A DNA stretch of 64,000 nt. It comes from Caballeronia hypogeia (GTDB lineage Bacteria; Pseudomonadota; Gammaproteobacteria; Burkholderiales; Burkholderiaceae). The stretch covers positions 1-64,000 of the forward strand of contig NZ_FCOA02000001.1 in NCBI RefSeq assembly GCF_001544875.2. Reading direction: 5' to 3'. Under the pieces are notes generated by a model that saw nothing but the letters and a program-made list of their open reading frames with translations, was not told the DNA's origin and made no database searches. Made by a program: the position numbers and the translations under genes. This document shows, piece after piece, positions 27,941-37,909 of the stretch; the stretch's first letter is position 1, and each line of letters begins with the position of its first letter.

Positions 27941-28025
27941 GGCACATGTGTGTTCGTGATTACCGCGGTTGACTGGAACGGCCGTCTGGCCGCGACCCAT
28001 TGTATCCGCGCGTGTCCGCCACAGG

Positions 28026-28053
28026 CTTAAACGGGTCTTAACCGGGTCTTAAC
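28026..28053 (-). promoter_or_regulatory. Triple CTTAA box upstream of the two-component operon
   Basis: CTTAAA-CGGGT-CTTAAC-CGGGT-CTTAAC: three hexamers at 28026, 28037 and 28048, exactly 11 bp apart, with identical CGGGT spacers. This is the tandem half-site layout of PmrA/QseB-type regulators. It sits between the divergent response-regulator and dacB genes, so it could influence both. Confidence 0.65.
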
Positions 28054-28222
28054 CGCTGGCATCTGCGGCTTTCGGCGAGCAATGGTGCATCCCATGACCG
28101 CGAATTTCCGTTTCGTACGATTTTCGCAAGCCAGCTTGTCTACAATAGCCGCTTCCCGCGCGCGCGATCCTGCCTGGCCGCGTGCCGCCGTCCGGAATCC
28201 AGTCCAAGAAAAACGCTCTTCC

Positions 28223-29833
28223 ATGCCGCTCGCCTTTCGCTCCGTGTCCTGCCGCCTCTCGTCATTCGCGCTCGCCGCGGTCTTCGCCTGCGCAACGCTT
28301 GGCCACGCGCCCGATGCGCAAGCGCGCGGCGGCGGCAGCAAATCCGAATCGCAGGCGCAATCGCCCGAACGCGCGGCCATCGGCGGGGCGAAATGGAAAG
28401 CGAAGCGCGCCGCGAAAGCCGAGTCGAAGCGCGCGAAAGTCAGCGTGCCGGCAGGCCCGCTGCCCGCGTCGGTGATGACCGCGCTCGCGCACGCGCACGT
28501 GCCGCTTTCGTCGATGAGCGTCGTCGTGCAACGCGTCGGCGCGCCGCTGCCGCTCGTGGCCGTCAACGCGAACGAGCCGATGCTCCCCGCCTCGACGATG
28601 AAGCTCGTCACCACCTGGTCCGGGCTCTCGATGCTCGGCGCCGACTATCGCTGGAAGACGACCGCCTATGCCGACGGCGACGTCGACGCGCAAGGCGTCC
28701 TGCACGGCAATCTGTACATTCAGGGCACCGGCGATCCAAAACTCGTGCCGGAAGAACTGATCGATCTCGTCGAGCAGATCCGCAAGAACGGCATCACGGG
28801 CATCGACGGCGCGCTGGTGCTCGACAAACGCTACTTCGACGCCTCCACGCGCGACCTGCCCGCCTTCGACAGCGAAGACTCCGCGCCCTACAACGTCGGC
28901 CCCGATCCGCTGCTGTACGCGTTCAAGTCGCTGTCGTTCACGCTCACGCCGAGCGCGGACGGGCAAGTGGCGATCGACGTCCTGCCGCAGCTCGCGCAAC
29001 TGCAGATCGACAATGAACTGCGCGTCACGCGCGGCGCGTGCGTCGGCTCGTTGCAGGCGGCGTCGCCGTCGGTGGCGCAGACGCAGGGCGGCTTCGTGCA
29101 GGCGTCGTTCGTCGGCGACTATCCGCTGCGCTGCGGCTCGCGCACCATCAACGTCGCCGCGCTCGATCATTCGACCTTCTTCGCGGGCGGCTTTCTCGCG
29201 CTGTGGAAGCAGGCGGGCGGCACCTTCCAGGGCGGCACGCGCGAGGGCGCGACGCCCGCGAGCGCGCGGCTCGTCGGCACGCATCGCAGCCCGGTGCTGT
29301 CGGATATCGTTCGCGACATCAACAAGTTCAGCAACAACGTGATGGCGCGCAACCTGTTCCTCACGATCGGCGCGGCGCAATCCAAGCCGCCCGCGACCAC
29401 GGCGAAATCCGCGCAGGCCATTCAGGCCTTCCTCAAGCGCAGCGCCCTGCCCATGAACGGCCTCGTGCTCGACAACGGCTCGGGCCTTTCCCGCGACGAG
29501 CACATCAGCGCGACCTCGCTCGCCGATCTCCTGATCGCGGCGAACGCGAGCCCGGTGGCTCAGGTGTTCGTCGAGTCGCTGCCGATCGCGGGTGTCGACG
29601 GCACCATGCGCAACCGCCTGACCAGAGCGGGCGCGCTCGGCAACGCGCACATCAAGACCGGCACGCTGCGCGACGTGCGCGCGATCGCGGGCTATGTCGG
29701 CGCGGCGAACGGCGAGAGCTATGTCGTGGTGAGCTTCATCAACGATCCGCGCGCCGAAGCCGCGCGCGCCGCCCACGATGCGCTGCTCGAATGGGTCTAC
29801 GAAGGCGCGCGCAAGCCCGGCATGGCGGACTGA
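28223..29833 (+). CDS. dacB: D-alanyl-D-alanine carboxypeptidase/endopeptidase (PBP4, class C)
   Basis: A 536-residue periplasmic low-molecular-mass penicillin-binding protein of peptidase family S13, which trims D-Ala from peptidoglycan stem peptides and cuts cross-links. A signal peptide (about 1-34) precedes a lysine/alanine-rich linker. The three active-site motifs are STMK (Ser124/Lys127), SNN in FSNNVMARN, and KTG in HIKTGTL. The large insert domain between motifs 1 and 2 (roughly 185-350) is the class C hallmark. The start MPLAFRSVSC at 28223 is preferred to earlier in-frame codons because it opens the signal peptide. The gene is divergent from the two-component operon. Confidence 0.93.
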   Translation: MPLAFRSVSCRLSSFALAAVFACATLGHAPDAQARGGGSKSESQAQSPERAAIGGAKWKAKRAAKAESKRAKVSVPAGPLPASVMTALAHAHVPLSSMSVVVQRVGAPLPLVAVNANEPMLPASTMKLVTTWSGLSMLGADYRWKTTAYADGDVDAQGVLHGNLYIQGTGDPKLVPEELIDLVEQIRKNGITGIDGALVLDKRYFDASTRDLPAFDSEDSAPYNVGPDPLLYAFKSLSFTLTPSADGQVAIDVLPQLAQLQIDNELRVTRGACVGSLQAASPSVAQTQGGFVQASFVGDYPLRCGSRTINVAALDHSTFFAGGFLALWKQAGGTFQGGTREGATPASARLVGTHRSPVLSDIVRDINKFSNNVMARNLFLTIGAAQSKPPATTAKSAQAIQAFLKRSALPMNGLVLDNGSGLSRDEHISATSLADLLIAANASPVAQVFVESLPIAGVDGTMRNRLTRAGALGNAHIKTGTLRDVRAIAGYVGAANGESYVVVSFINDPRAEAARAAHDALLEWVYEGARKPGMAD

Positions 29834-30061
29834 ACGGCATTTTCAGCACGATCGTTCGAGCTGACCGAATATTTCTTCTACGAATCGCATTCGGGAAGTC
29901 GCGCACGCCGTGTACGCTGTCGGGCACGGCGTTCGGCCGGATGTGTGCCACGCCGGCATGGCGTGCCGCCTCGCTAAGATGGAAGCCATGCGGCGTGAAG
30001 AGCGCGCTCGGTGTTACGCCGCAATCGAACTAGAAAACACGTAAGAACGGAGACGAGGTCC

Positions 30062-31168
30062 ATGAAGAAGCAACGCTCGACGCGCGCCGCACTGGTGCGC
30101 TTTGCCCAAGTCGCGACGGCCAGCGCGGCCTTCGCCCTGCTGGCTGCCTGCGGCGGCGGTAGCGATGACAACAACTCGACGCCGCCGGGCGGAGTCAAGC
30201 TCCAGGTGGTCTCCTTCGGCGACAGTCTTTCCGATGTCGGCACGTATTCCCCTGTCGCGGCGGCGAACTTCGGCGGCGGTCGCTTCACGACGAATCCGGG
30301 CCAGGTCTGGGTGCAGGACGTCGCGCAGTATTACGGCGACACGCTGACGCCCGCGATGACCGGCGGCTTCGGCACGCCGCCGCAGACGCAATCGGGTCTC
30401 GGTTACGCGCAGGGCGGCGCGCTCGTGACGAATCCGATCGGCATCAATCACGTCTCGAACGATCCGGCGAATTACGCAGGCCCGCTGACGGTGCCGATCG
30501 TCCAGCAGGTGAAGAACTATCTCGCCGCGCACGGCAGCTTCAATTCGGGCCAGCTCGTGCTCGTCGGCGGCGGCGCGAACGACATTCTCTACAACCTGCA
30601 GGCGGTGCAGGCCGGAGCGCTCTCGCCGACCAATGCGGGCGTCGCGATCGCGACGGCGGCGGGCCAGCTCGCCGGCATCATCGGCACGATCCTGCAGAAC
30701 GGCGCGACGCATGTGCTGGTGTCGAACGTGCCGGACATCAGCATGACGCCGCAGGGCATGATGAGCACGCCAGCCGTGCGCGCGCAGATGCAGCAGGTTT
30801 CGAAGCTGTTCAACGACACGCTCACCGGCGCGCTGACTCAGAGCGGGCTCATCTCGAAGGTGATCGTGCTGGATATCGCCACGCCGTTCGCCAACATCAC
30901 GGCGAACTACGCGCAGTTCGGCTTCACGGTGTCGAACACGGGCACGGCGTGCAATCTGCAGGCGATGGCGGCGGCGGCGCAGAAGTTCGGCGAGCCGAAT
31001 CCGCAGGCTTTCGCGACGTCGCTGTTCTGCTCGCCGGAGACGCTCACGGTCGCGGGTGCGGATCAGACGTACATGTTCGCGGATACGCTGCATCCGACGA
31101 CGCATTTGCATGCGCTGTGGGCACAGGCGGCGGAGCAGACGATCGCCAAGTCGGGCTTGGGTAAGTAA
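30062..31168 (+). CDS. GDSL/SGNH-family lipase/esterase lipoprotein
   Basis: A 368-residue secreted esterase. A lipoprotein signal ends ALLAAC (Cys30), followed by a GGGSDDNN spacer. The SGNH blocks are FGDSLSDVG (nucleophile Ser55), a glycine in block II, GGGANDI (block III Asn), and DTLHPTTHLH with the catalytic Asp/His near the C-terminus. The family hydrolyses short- to medium-chain esters or lipids; the natural substrate is unknown. It is monocistronic, preceded by 228 bp of non-coding sequence and closed by a bidirectional terminator. The start at 30062 is chosen for the lipobox. Confidence 0.9.
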   Translation: MKKQRSTRAALVRFAQVATASAAFALLAACGGGSDDNNSTPPGGVKLQVVSFGDSLSDVGTYSPVAAANFGGGRFTTNPGQVWVQDVAQYYGDTLTPAMTGGFGTPPQTQSGLGYAQGGALVTNPIGINHVSNDPANYAGPLTVPIVQQVKNYLAAHGSFNSGQLVLVGGGANDILYNLQAVQAGALSPTNAGVAIATAAGQLAGIIGTILQNGATHVLVSNVPDISMTPQGMMSTPAVRAQMQQVSKLFNDTLTGALTQSGLISKVIVLDIATPFANITANYAQFGFTVSNTGTACNLQAMAAAAQKFGEPNPQAFATSLFCSPETLTVAGADQTYMFADTLHPTTHLHALWAQAAEQTIAKSGLGK

Positions 31169-31190
31169 AAGATTCGTTGGGTGAAAGAAA

Positions 31191-31224
31191 AACCGCCTGG
31201 CAGGAAACTGCCAGGCGGTTTTTT
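31191..31224. terminator. Bidirectional terminator between the GDSL esterase and tsaC
   Basis: A perfect 13-bp stem AACCGCCTGGCAG / CTGCCAGGCGGTT with a GAAA tetraloop. T runs follow in both directions. The two flanking genes converge on it. Confidence 0.97.
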
Positions 31225-31244
31225 ATTCAGGAGCTCAAGCGCGC

Positions 31245-32276
31245 TCACTCTTCCTGCTCGAACGCCGCCGCCGCCCTTCCCAGCCGATCGTTCACTGCGA
31301 TCCACTCCAGCGTCTCCGGCAGCTTCTCGATAAGAATCCGCTCGACGTTCGCCCGATCCAGCGCGCGCAGCAGCCCATAGAGATCGCGCGCATAGCTCTG
31401 CGGATTCTCGGGCGCGGCGACGAAGTGAACGTGCGCCGCATGCGCCCACTCGCCCGCCGACGAAGCCCGCGCGACCAGCGCGATCTTCCCGCCGCCCGAC
31501 TGGTCGAACGCCGCGATCAACGGCTCGATCAGCGCAAAAGGCAGCAACGCCAGCGGCGTTCTCGGCGCGTAGTGCGCCTTCAACGTGCCCGACGCGCGCG
31601 GCGCCGTCGCATCCGAGCCATCCGGCAAGCGCGGCGCTGCGCCGATCACGTCGGCGATCTGCTGCGGACTCACGTGCCCCGGCCGCAACAACGCCGGAAA
31701 GCCGCGCGACAAATCCAGAATCGTGGATTCGATCCCGACATCCGCCGCCCCGCCATCGAGCACATGCACGGCGCTGCCGAACTCGTCGCGGACATGCTGG
31801 GCGGTCGTCGGACTCACGTGCCCGAAGCGGTTCGCGGAAGGCCCCGCCACACCGCCCTGCTTGCCCGTCCCGAGTCGACGCGCATGAAACGCCGACAACA
31901 ACTGCTGCGCCACCGGATGCGACGGCATCCGCACGCCAACCGAATCCTGCCCGCCGCTCACCGCCGCCGGAATGTGATCCGCGCGCTTGAGGATCAGCGT
32001 CAGCGGCCCAGGCCAGAACGCGTCGATAAGCTTTCGCGCATCGGCGGGCAGCTCACGGACCCAGTAACCCGGATCGGCTTCGGGCGCGAGATGCACGATC
32101 ACCGGATGATTTGCCGGCCGCCCCTTCGCCGCGTAGATGCGCGCGATGGCATCGGGATTCTCGGCGTCGCCGCCCAGCCCGTAGACCGTTTCGGTCGGAA
32201 ACGCGACGAGCTGGCCCGCGTCGAGCAAAGCCGCGGCTTCGTCGATCTGCGCGGCACTCGGATAGATGATGGTCAT
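31245..32276 (-). CDS. tsaC: L-threonylcarbamoyladenylate synthase (TsaC/Sua5)
   Basis: A 343-residue cytoplasmic enzyme that makes threonylcarbamoyl-AMP from threonine, bicarbonate and ATP for the tRNA t6A37 modification. The YrdC domain (about 10-195) carries FPTETVYGLGGDA, KGRPANHPVIVHL, WPGPLTLILKR, VGVRMPSHP, GPSANRFGHVSPTTA and ESTILDLS. The extra C-terminal ~130 residues, with the linker TLKAHYAPRTPLALL, form the Sua5 domain, making this the long form. Same strand as and 24 bp downstream of purK, so probably in the purine operon. Confidence 0.93.
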   Translation of the reverse strand: MTIIYPSAAQIDEAAALLDAGQLVAFPTETVYGLGGDAENPDAIARIYAAKGRPANHPVIVHLAPEADPGYWVRELPADARKLIDAFWPGPLTLILKRADHIPAAVSGGQDSVGVRMPSHPVAQQLLSAFHARRLGTGKQGGVAGPSANRFGHVSPTTAQHVRDEFGSAVHVLDGGAADVGIESTILDLSRGFPALLRPGHVSPQQIADVIGAAPRLPDGSDATAPRASGTLKAHYAPRTPLALLPFALIEPLIAAFDQSGGGKIALVARASSAGEWAHAAHVHFVAAPENPQSYARDLYGLLRALDRANVERILIEKLPETLEWIAVNDRLGRAAAAFEQEE

Positions 32277-32300
32277 TGCTACTGCTTCTTTGAAACTCGA

Positions 32301-33488
32301 TCAATCGAGCGAAATATGCAACATGCGCGCACAGTCGCGCGCCGCCGTGCGCGCTTCCTCGAGCGTCGCCGCCGTGAAGTTGATGTGGCCCATCTTGCGC
32401 CCGCGACGCGCCTCTTCCTTGCCATACAGATGCAGCCGGGCCGACGGCATCGCCGCGACTTCGGGCCACGCGGGCGGACGCGCCTTGCTGCCATCGAACC
32501 AGATATCGCCGAGCAGATTCAGCATCGCGGCCGGCGAATGCTGGCGCGGATCGCCGAGCGGCATGCCGGTCATCGCGCGTACTTGCTGCTCGAATTGACT
32601 GGTGGCGCAGGCATCGACCGTGTAGTGGCCGGAATTGTGCGGGCGCGGCGCCATCTCGTTGGCGATCAGCGAGCCGTCTTCCAGCACGAAGAACTCGACG
32701 CACAGCACGCCGACATAACCCAGCTTCGCCGCGATGGTCAGCGCCGCGTCCTGCGCCTGAGCGACGAGCACCGCCGACGCATCCGGCGCCGGCACGACCG
32801 TCTTCGCCAGAATGCCGTTCACGTGCACGTTCTGCGCGAGCGGGAACACGGCCGACTTGCCGTCGCAGCCGCGCGCGATCAGCACGGAAACTTCGTACTT
32901 GAGCGGCATGCGCTTTTCCAGCACGCACGCCACGCCCGACAGCGACGCGTACGCCGTGCGCACCTCCTGCACGTTGCGCACGCTGACCTGCCCCTTGCCG
33001 TCGTAGCCCATGCGCGCGGTCTTGAGAATGCCCGGCAGCACGGCGGCGATCTTCTCGTCGGGCAGCGCCGCGAGCGCCTCCGTCGATTCGATCACGACAT
33101 GCGGCGCGACCGGCACGCCCGATTCCGCGATGAAGCGCTTCTCCGCGACGCGATCCTGCGCGATCGCCACGCATCCGGCGGCGGGACTCACGAACGTGCA
33201 CGACGCGAGAAACTCGAGGCTCGCGGACGGCACGTTCTCGAATTCCGTCGATACCGCCGCGCACAGGCGGCCGAGCTCGGTCAATGCAGTTTTATCGTCG
33301 TAGGCGGCGCGGATGTGCTTGTCGGCGACGGCGCCGGCGGGGCTCGTCTCATCCGGATCGAGCACGGCGACGCGATAGCCCATCGACTGCGCGGCGAAGC
33401 AGAACATGCGGCCGAGCTGGCCGCCGCCGACCATGCCGAGCCAGGCGCCCGGCAGAATGGGAGAGATCGGGGATTTTTGTGGGTTCAT
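32301..33488 (-). CDS. purK: N5-carboxyaminoimidazole ribonucleotide synthase
   Basis: A 395-residue ATP-grasp enzyme that carboxylates AIR with ATP and bicarbonate in de novo purine synthesis. The N-terminal GGGQLGRM nucleotide-fold motif, TEFENVP, the ATP-grasp lysines in [14 protein letters not shown], the metal site [30 protein letters not shown], and the C-terminal KMGHINF segment are all present. The start at 33488 ([10 protein letters not shown]) is used because [11 protein letters not shown] then lies near the N-terminus. It follows purE on the same strand with 143 bp between. Confidence 0.95.
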   Translation of the reverse strand: MNPQKSPISPILPGAWLGMVGGGQLGRMFCFAAQSMGYRVAVLDPDETSPAGAVADKHIRAAYDDKTALTELGRLCAAVSTEFENVPSASLEFLASCTFVSPAAGCVAIAQDRVAEKRFIAESGVPVAPHVVIESTEALAALPDEKIAAVLPGILKTARMGYDGKGQVSVRNVQEVRTAYASLSGVACVLEKRMPLKYEVSVLIARGCDGKSAVFPLAQNVHVNGILAKTVVPAPDASAVLVAQAQDAALTIAAKLGYVGVLCVEFFVLEDGSLIANEMAPRPHNSGHYTVDACATSQFEQQVRAMTGMPLGDPRQHSPAAMLNLLGDIWFDGSKARPPAWPEVAAMPSARLHLYGKEEARRGRKMGHINFTAATLEEARTAARDCARMLHISLD

Positions 33489-33631
33489 CGTGGGTCCAGG
33501 TAGCGGACTATGGGCAAACGCGTGGGCAACCGACGCGGACCGGGGCAATTCCTGACAATCGCTGTGAGACGAAGTGGGAATACGAAGCGCGCGAGTGGGA
33601 TCGCGTGCTTCGTATCCAAGGCTTCAAAGCT

Positions 33632-34153
33632 TCAAAGCGGCGGCAGGGCCATGTCGTGCGCCGCCTGGTTCTGCTTCACGCGGAAAGCCGCGAGCGCATC
33701 GGCGTATTTCGCGTCCGTCACGCTCAGGATCGACACCGCGAACAGCGCCGCGTTCGCCGCGCCCGCTTCGCCGATGGCGAACGTCGCGACCGGCACGCCC
33801 TTGGGCATCTGCACGATCGAATGCAGCGAATCCACGCCCTTCAGATACTTGCTCGCCACCGGCACGCCGAGCACCGGCACCGTGGTCTTCGCGGCCAGCA
33901 TGCCCGGCAGATGCGCCGCGCCGCCCGCGCCCGCGATAATCGCCCGCAAGCCGCGCTCGCGCGCGCTTTCGGCGTAGGCGAACATCTCGTCCGGCATGCG
34001 ATGCGCCGAGACGACCTTCGCCTCGTACGGCACGCCGAATTCCTGCAGCATCGCGACTGCGTTCTTCATCACTTCCCAGTCGGAGCTGGAACCCATCAAC
34101 ACGCCGACGAGCGGCGCTTCATGCGTATGCGCCGCGGTCTGTACTTCGCTCAT
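33632..34153 (-). CDS. purE: N5-carboxyaminoimidazole ribonucleotide mutase, class I PurE
   Basis: A 173-residue enzyme that converts N5-CAIR to CAIR. Class I signature motifs are visible: [13 protein letters not shown] (phosphate/ribose site), [12 protein letters not shown] with the catalytic His, [13 protein letters not shown], and [10 protein letters not shown]. It starts at MSEVQTAAH behind an AGGA ribosome-binding site; twelve earlier codons have no support. It lies between purC and purK on one strand, typical for the genus. Confidence 0.96.
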   Translation of the reverse strand: MSEVQTAAHTHEAPLVGVLMGSSSDWEVMKNAVAMLQEFGVPYEAKVVSAHRMPDEMFAYAESARERGLRAIIAGAGGAAHLPGMLAAKTTVPVLGVPVASKYLKGVDSLHSIVQMPKGVPVATFAIGEAGAANAALFAVSILSVTDAKYADALAAFRVKQNQAAHDMALPPL

Positions 34154-34210
34154 TCCTGTTCCCTTGAATTGCGCGCGCCGCTTCGTCATGAGCGGCGCGT
34201 CTGTCGAACC

Positions 34211-35101
34211 TTAAGAAAGCGTCTTGCCCGTGAGACGTTGCAGCGCTTCCTGATATTTCTCCGAAGTCTTCGCGATCACGTCGTCCGGCAGCTTCGGCGC
34301 GGGCGGCTCCTTCTTCCACGGCTGCGTTTCGAGCCAGTCGCGCACGAACTGCTTGTCGAAGGACGGCGGATTGGTGCCGACCTGATAGCCGTCGGCGGGC
34401 CAGAAGCGCGACGAATCGGCGGTCAGCACTTCGTCCATCAGGTACAGGTCGCCCTTGTTGTCCAGACCGAACTCGAACTTCGTATCCGCGATGATGATGC
34501 CGCGCGTCGCCGCGAATTCGGCCGCCGCCTTGTACAGCTCGATGGAAATGCGCTTGATCGTCGCGGACAGCTCCGTGCCGATGCGGCGTTCCATCTCATC
34601 GTAGGTGATGTTTTCGTCGTGATGGCCCATTTCGGCCTTCGCGGCAGGCGTGAAGATCGGCTCGGGCAGCTTCTGCGCGTTCTGCAGGCCCGGCGGCAGT
34701 TCGACGCCGCACACGGAACCGGTCGCCTGATAGTCCTTCCAGCCGCTGCCGGCCAGATAACCACGCACCACGGCTTCCACCAGAATCGGCTCCAGGCGCT
34801 TCACCACGACCGCGCGGTCCCTGACCTGCTCGACTTCGTCGGGAGCGACGACCGTCGCCGGATCGATGCCCGTGTTGTGATTCGGCACGATATGGCCGAG
34901 CTTCTCGAACCAGAAGTCGGCCATCGTGTTCAGCACGCGGCCCTTGTTCGGAATCGGCTCGCCCATGACGACATCGAATGCGGATAGGCGGTCGGTCGTG
35001 ACGATCAGGAGCTTGTCCTGACCGACTGCGTAGTTGTCGCGGACCTTGCCGCGGCCGAGCAGCGGCAGCGATTTGATCGTGGATTCGTATAGCGTGGACA
35101 T
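34211..35101 (-). CDS. purC: Phosphoribosylaminoimidazole-succinocarboxamide synthase
   Basis: A 296-residue SAICAR synthase that joins CAIR and aspartate using ATP. Motifs are [57 protein letters not shown] and [13 protein letters not shown]. The length matches the long form found in betaproteobacteria and fungi rather than the ~237-residue enterobacterial form. The start at 35101 (MSTLYES) is the usual one; an in-frame ATG two codons upstream is an alternative. First of purC-purE-purK-tsaC. Confidence 0.95.
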   Translation of the reverse strand: MSTLYESTIKSLPLLGRGKVRDNYAVGQDKLLIVTTDRLSAFDVVMGEPIPNKGRVLNTMADFWFEKLGHIVPNHNTGIDPATVVAPDEVEQVRDRAVVVKRLEPILVEAVVRGYLAGSGWKDYQATGSVCGVELPPGLQNAQKLPEPIFTPAAKAEMGHHDENITYDEMERRIGTELSATIKRISIELYKAAAEFAATRGIIIADTKFEFGLDNKGDLYLMDEVLTADSSRFWPADGYQVGTNPPSFDKQFVRDWLETQPWKKEPPAPKLPDDVIAKTSEKYQEALQRLTGKTLS

Positions 35102-35175
35102 CGTCATGTACCGAAGAAGGACTGAAATGATGAGCCCCGCGCCTCGAAACTCGGGCGCGGGGAAAGAAACGCGAA

Positions 35176-35199
35176 ACGGGCTCCGAACCCGGAACCCGT
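35176..35199 (-). terminator. Terminator of the fba gene
   Basis: A 10-bp stem ACGGGCTCCG / CGGAACCCGT (one G-T wobble on the RNA) with an AACC loop, 40 bp after the aldolase stop on the minus strand. The T tract is broken (TTTCGCGTTT), so termination may be partial. Confidence 0.7.
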
Positions 35200-35238
35200 T
35201 GATTTTACTTTACAAAACCGGCCAGTTTCAGATCACGC

Positions 35239-36303
35239 TTATTTCACGATCTGCGACAGCTCCCCGGACTTGTACTTTCCCGCGATCTTGTCGAGCGAAA
35301 CCGGCTTGATCTTGCCTGCCATGCCCTCGCAGCCGAACTGCATGTAACGCTGACGGCAAATCTCCTTCGCGGCTTCCCGCGCGGGCTTCAGGTAGTCGCG
35401 CGGATCGAATTTCGACGGATTTTCGAACAGATAGCGGCGGATCGCGCCGGTGATCGCGAGGCGCAGATCGGTATCGATGTTCACCTTGCGCACGCCGTGC
35501 TTGATGCCTTCCTGAATCTCCTCGACCGGCACGCCGTAGGTTTCCTTCATGTCGCCGCCGAACTCGCGGATTTCAGCCAGCAGCTCCTGCGGCACCGACG
35601 ACGAACCGTGCATCACGAGGTGCGTGTTCGGAATGCGCTGGTGGATTTCCTTGATGCGGTCGATGGCGAGAATGTCGCCCGTCGGCTTCTTGGAGAACTT
35701 GTACGCGCCATGCGACGTGCCGATGGCGATCGCCAGCGCATCGCATTGCGTCTGCTTGACGAAGTCGGCCGCCTGCTCGACGTCGGTGAGCAGTTGCTCG
35801 CGCGTCATCGTGCCTTCGGCGCCGTGGCCGTCTTCCTTGTCGCCCTTCATGGTTTCGAGCGAGCCGAGCACGCCCAGCTCCGCTTCAACCGTGACGCCGA
35901 TCGCGTGCGAGAACTCGACCACTTTCTTCGACACTTCGACGTTGTACTCGTAGGACGCGACCGTCTTGCCGTCGGCTTCGAGCGAGCCGTCCATCATCAC
36001 GCTGGTGAAGCCCGAGCGGATCGCGGCCATGCACACCGCCGGCGACTGGCCATGATCCTGATGCATCACGACGGGAATATGCGGATACGACTCGACCGCC
36101 GCTTCGATCAGATGACGCAGGAACGCTTCGCCCGCGTACTTACGGGCGCCCGCCGACGCCTGCATGATGACGGGCGCGTTCACTTCGTGCGCCGCCTGCA
36201 TGATCGCCTGCACTTGTTCCAGATTGTTGACGTTGAATGCCGGGAGGCCGTAGCCGTGTTCAGCCGCGTGATCCAGCAATTGACGCATTGATACGAGAGG
36301 CAT
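35239..36303 (-). CDS. fba: Fructose-bisphosphate aldolase, class II
   Basis: A 354-residue zinc-dependent aldolase that interconverts fructose-1,6-bisphosphate with DHAP and glyceraldehyde-3-phosphate. The active-site segment [11 protein letters not shown] holds catalytic Asp83 and zinc ligand His84. Further zinc-site and phosphate-site blocks are [30 protein letters not shown] and [11 protein letters not shown]. The long form with the EDGHGAEG insertion matches the CbbA/Cfx type of proteobacteria. Downstream of pgk and pyk on the same strand. Confidence 0.96.
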   Translation of the reverse strand: MPLVSMRQLLDHAAEHGYGLPAFNVNNLEQVQAIMQAAHEVNAPVIMQASAGARKYAGEAFLRHLIEAAVESYPHIPVVMHQDHGQSPAVCMAAIRSGFTSVMMDGSLEADGKTVASYEYNVEVSKKVVEFSHAIGVTVEAELGVLGSLETMKGDKEDGHGAEGTMTREQLLTDVEQAADFVKQTQCDALAIAIGTSHGAYKFSKKPTGDILAIDRIKEIHQRIPNTHLVMHGSSSVPQELLAEIREFGGDMKETYGVPVEEIQEGIKHGVRKVNIDTDLRLAITGAIRRYLFENPSKFDPRDYLKPAREAAKEICRQRYMQFGCEGMAGKIKPVSLDKIAGKYKSGELSQIVK

Positions 36304-36394
36304 TGTGGTGAGACTCCATGATGTGAAACGAATTCTTCAGCGCGCTCGATTCCGCTCTCGGGCGGTTTTCGGCTGTTTCGTCGCCATGACTGAC

Positions 36395-36418
36395 GCGGGC
36401 AGGCGCTCGCCTGCCCGC
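36395..36418. repeat. GC-rich perfect hairpin between pyk and fba
   Basis: An 11-bp perfect inverted repeat GCGGGCAGGCG / CGCCTGCCCGC with only CT between the arms. It lies 54 bp downstream of the pyk stop and 92 bp before the fba start. No T tract follows on the minus strand, so it looks more like an RNA-stabilising or processing element than an intrinsic terminator. Confidence 0.6.
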
Positions 36419-36472
36419 ATGTCCAGCGCGCTTTCGCGCTCACCGTGATGAGCGCGTCCTTCTGTTCAATGC

Positions 36473-37909
36473 CTAGAAGTGATCGCCCACGCGCACGATC
36501 TTCAGCGTGTTGGTGCCGCCCGCCTGACCCATCGGCTCGCCGACGGTGAGCACGACCATGTCGCCGCGCGCCGCATAGCCCTTCGACACGACCACTTCGA
36601 GCGCCTGATTCAGCGCGGCGTCGCGGTCCATGTTGGTGTCGACGTGCAGCGGCGTGACGTTGCGGTACAGCGACATCGTGCGCTCGCTGGACACACGCGG
36701 CGTCAGCGCGAAGATCGGCACGTGGGACCAGTGACGCGACATCCACAGCGCGGTCGAGCCGGATTCCGTCAATGCGACCACAGCCTTCGCGCCGAGGTGA
36801 TACGCGGTGAACAGCGCGCCCATCGCGATGGACTGGTCGATGCGCGTGAACGTGCGGTCGAGGAAATCGCGATCGAGTTGCGACTCTTCCGACTTCTCCG
36901 CCTCGATACAGACCGCGGCCATCGTCTCGATGGTCGTGACCGGATACTTGCCCGCCGCGGTTTCGGCGGACAGCATCACGGCGTCGGTGCCGTCGAGCAC
37001 GGCGTTCGCCACGTCGGAGACTTCGGCGCGCGTCGGAACCGGCGCGTGGATCATCGATTCCATCATCTGCGTGGCGGTGATCACGAGCTTGTTCGACTCG
37101 CGCGCCATGCGGATCATGCGCTTCTGCAGCGCGGGCACCGCCGCGTTGCCGACTTCCACCGCGAGATCGCCGCGCGCGACCATGATGCCGTCGGATGCGT
37201 CGAGAATGCCTTGCAGCGCCGGAATGGCTTCGGCGCGCTCGATCTTCGCGATCATCTTCGGCTTGATGCCGTACGGCGCGCCCGCGATATTCGCGAGCTG
37301 GCGCGCCATTTCCATGTCGGTCGCGTTCTTCGGGAACGACACCGCGACGAAGTCCGCGCCGAGCGACATTGCCGTCTTGATGTCCTCCATGTCCTTCTCG
37401 GTCAGCGCGGGCGCGGTGAGGCCGCCGCCCTGGCGATTGATGCCCTTGTTATTGGACAGCTCGCCGCCGACCTTCACGACCGTATGAATTTCCTCGCCAA
37501 TCACGCGCGTGACGTCGAGCACGATCAGGCCGTCGTTGAGCAGCAGCACGTCGCCGGCGCGCAGGTCGCGCGGCAGGTCCCTGTAGTCGAGGCCGACGCG
37601 ATCGTTGTTGCCGAGCGTGCAGTTGGCGTCGAGGATGAAGGTGTTGCCCGCGACGAGCATCGTCTTGTTGTTCTCGAACTTGCCGACGCGGATCTTCGGA
37701 CCTTGCAGGTCAGCCATGATCGCGACTTCGCGGCCCACCTGACGCGCCGCTTCGCGCACGATTTCGGCGCGCTGACGGTGGTCGTCGGCCGTGCCGTGCG
37801 AGAAGTTGAAGCGAACGACGTCGAGTCCCGCCTGGAGCATTTGCAGCAGGATGTCCGGGCTCGTGGAAGCCGGGCCGATGGTGGCAACAATCTTTGTAGC
37901 GCGATGCAT
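36473..37909 (-). CDS. pyk: Pyruvate kinase
   Basis: A 478-residue glycolytic enzyme that transfers phosphate from PEP to ADP. It starts MHRATKIVATIGPAS behind a strong GAGGAA ribosome-binding site. It has FNFSHG, the metal/PEP site MIAKIERAEA followed by DGIMVARGDLAVE, the TATQMMESM loop, and the effector-binding C-terminal domain. The length is normal for this start. The reading frame stays open for a further 117 codons upstream, back to just after the pgk stop; see the separate entry. Confidence 0.95.
   Translation of the reverse strand: MHRATKIVATIGPASTSPDILLQMLQAGLDVVRFNFSHGTADDHRQRAEIVREAARQVGREVAIMADLQGPKIRVGKFENNKTMLVAGNTFILDANCTLGNNDRVGLDYRDLPRDLRAGDVLLLNDGLIVLDVTRVIGEEIHTVVKVGGELSNNKGINRQGGGLTAPALTEKDMEDIKTAMSLGADFVAVSFPKNATDMEMARQLANIAGAPYGIKPKMIAKIERAEAIPALQGILDASDGIMVARGDLAVEVGNAAVPALQKRMIRMARESNKLVITATQMMESMIHAPVPTRAEVSDVANAVLDGTDAVMLSAETAAGKYPVTTIETMAAVCIEAEKSEESQLDRDFLDRTFTRIDQSIAMGALFTAYHLGAKAVVALTESGSTALWMSRHWSHVPIFALTPRVSSERTMSLYRNVTPLHVDTNMDRDAALNQALEVVVSKGYAARGDMVVLTVGEPMGQAGGTNTLKIVRVGDHF

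Noticed and set aside
22367-28220. Genomic island or transposon carrying the adhesin block
   Set aside because: No integrase, transposase, terminal inverted repeats or target-site duplications were seen. Local duplication and slippage explain the structure without an element.
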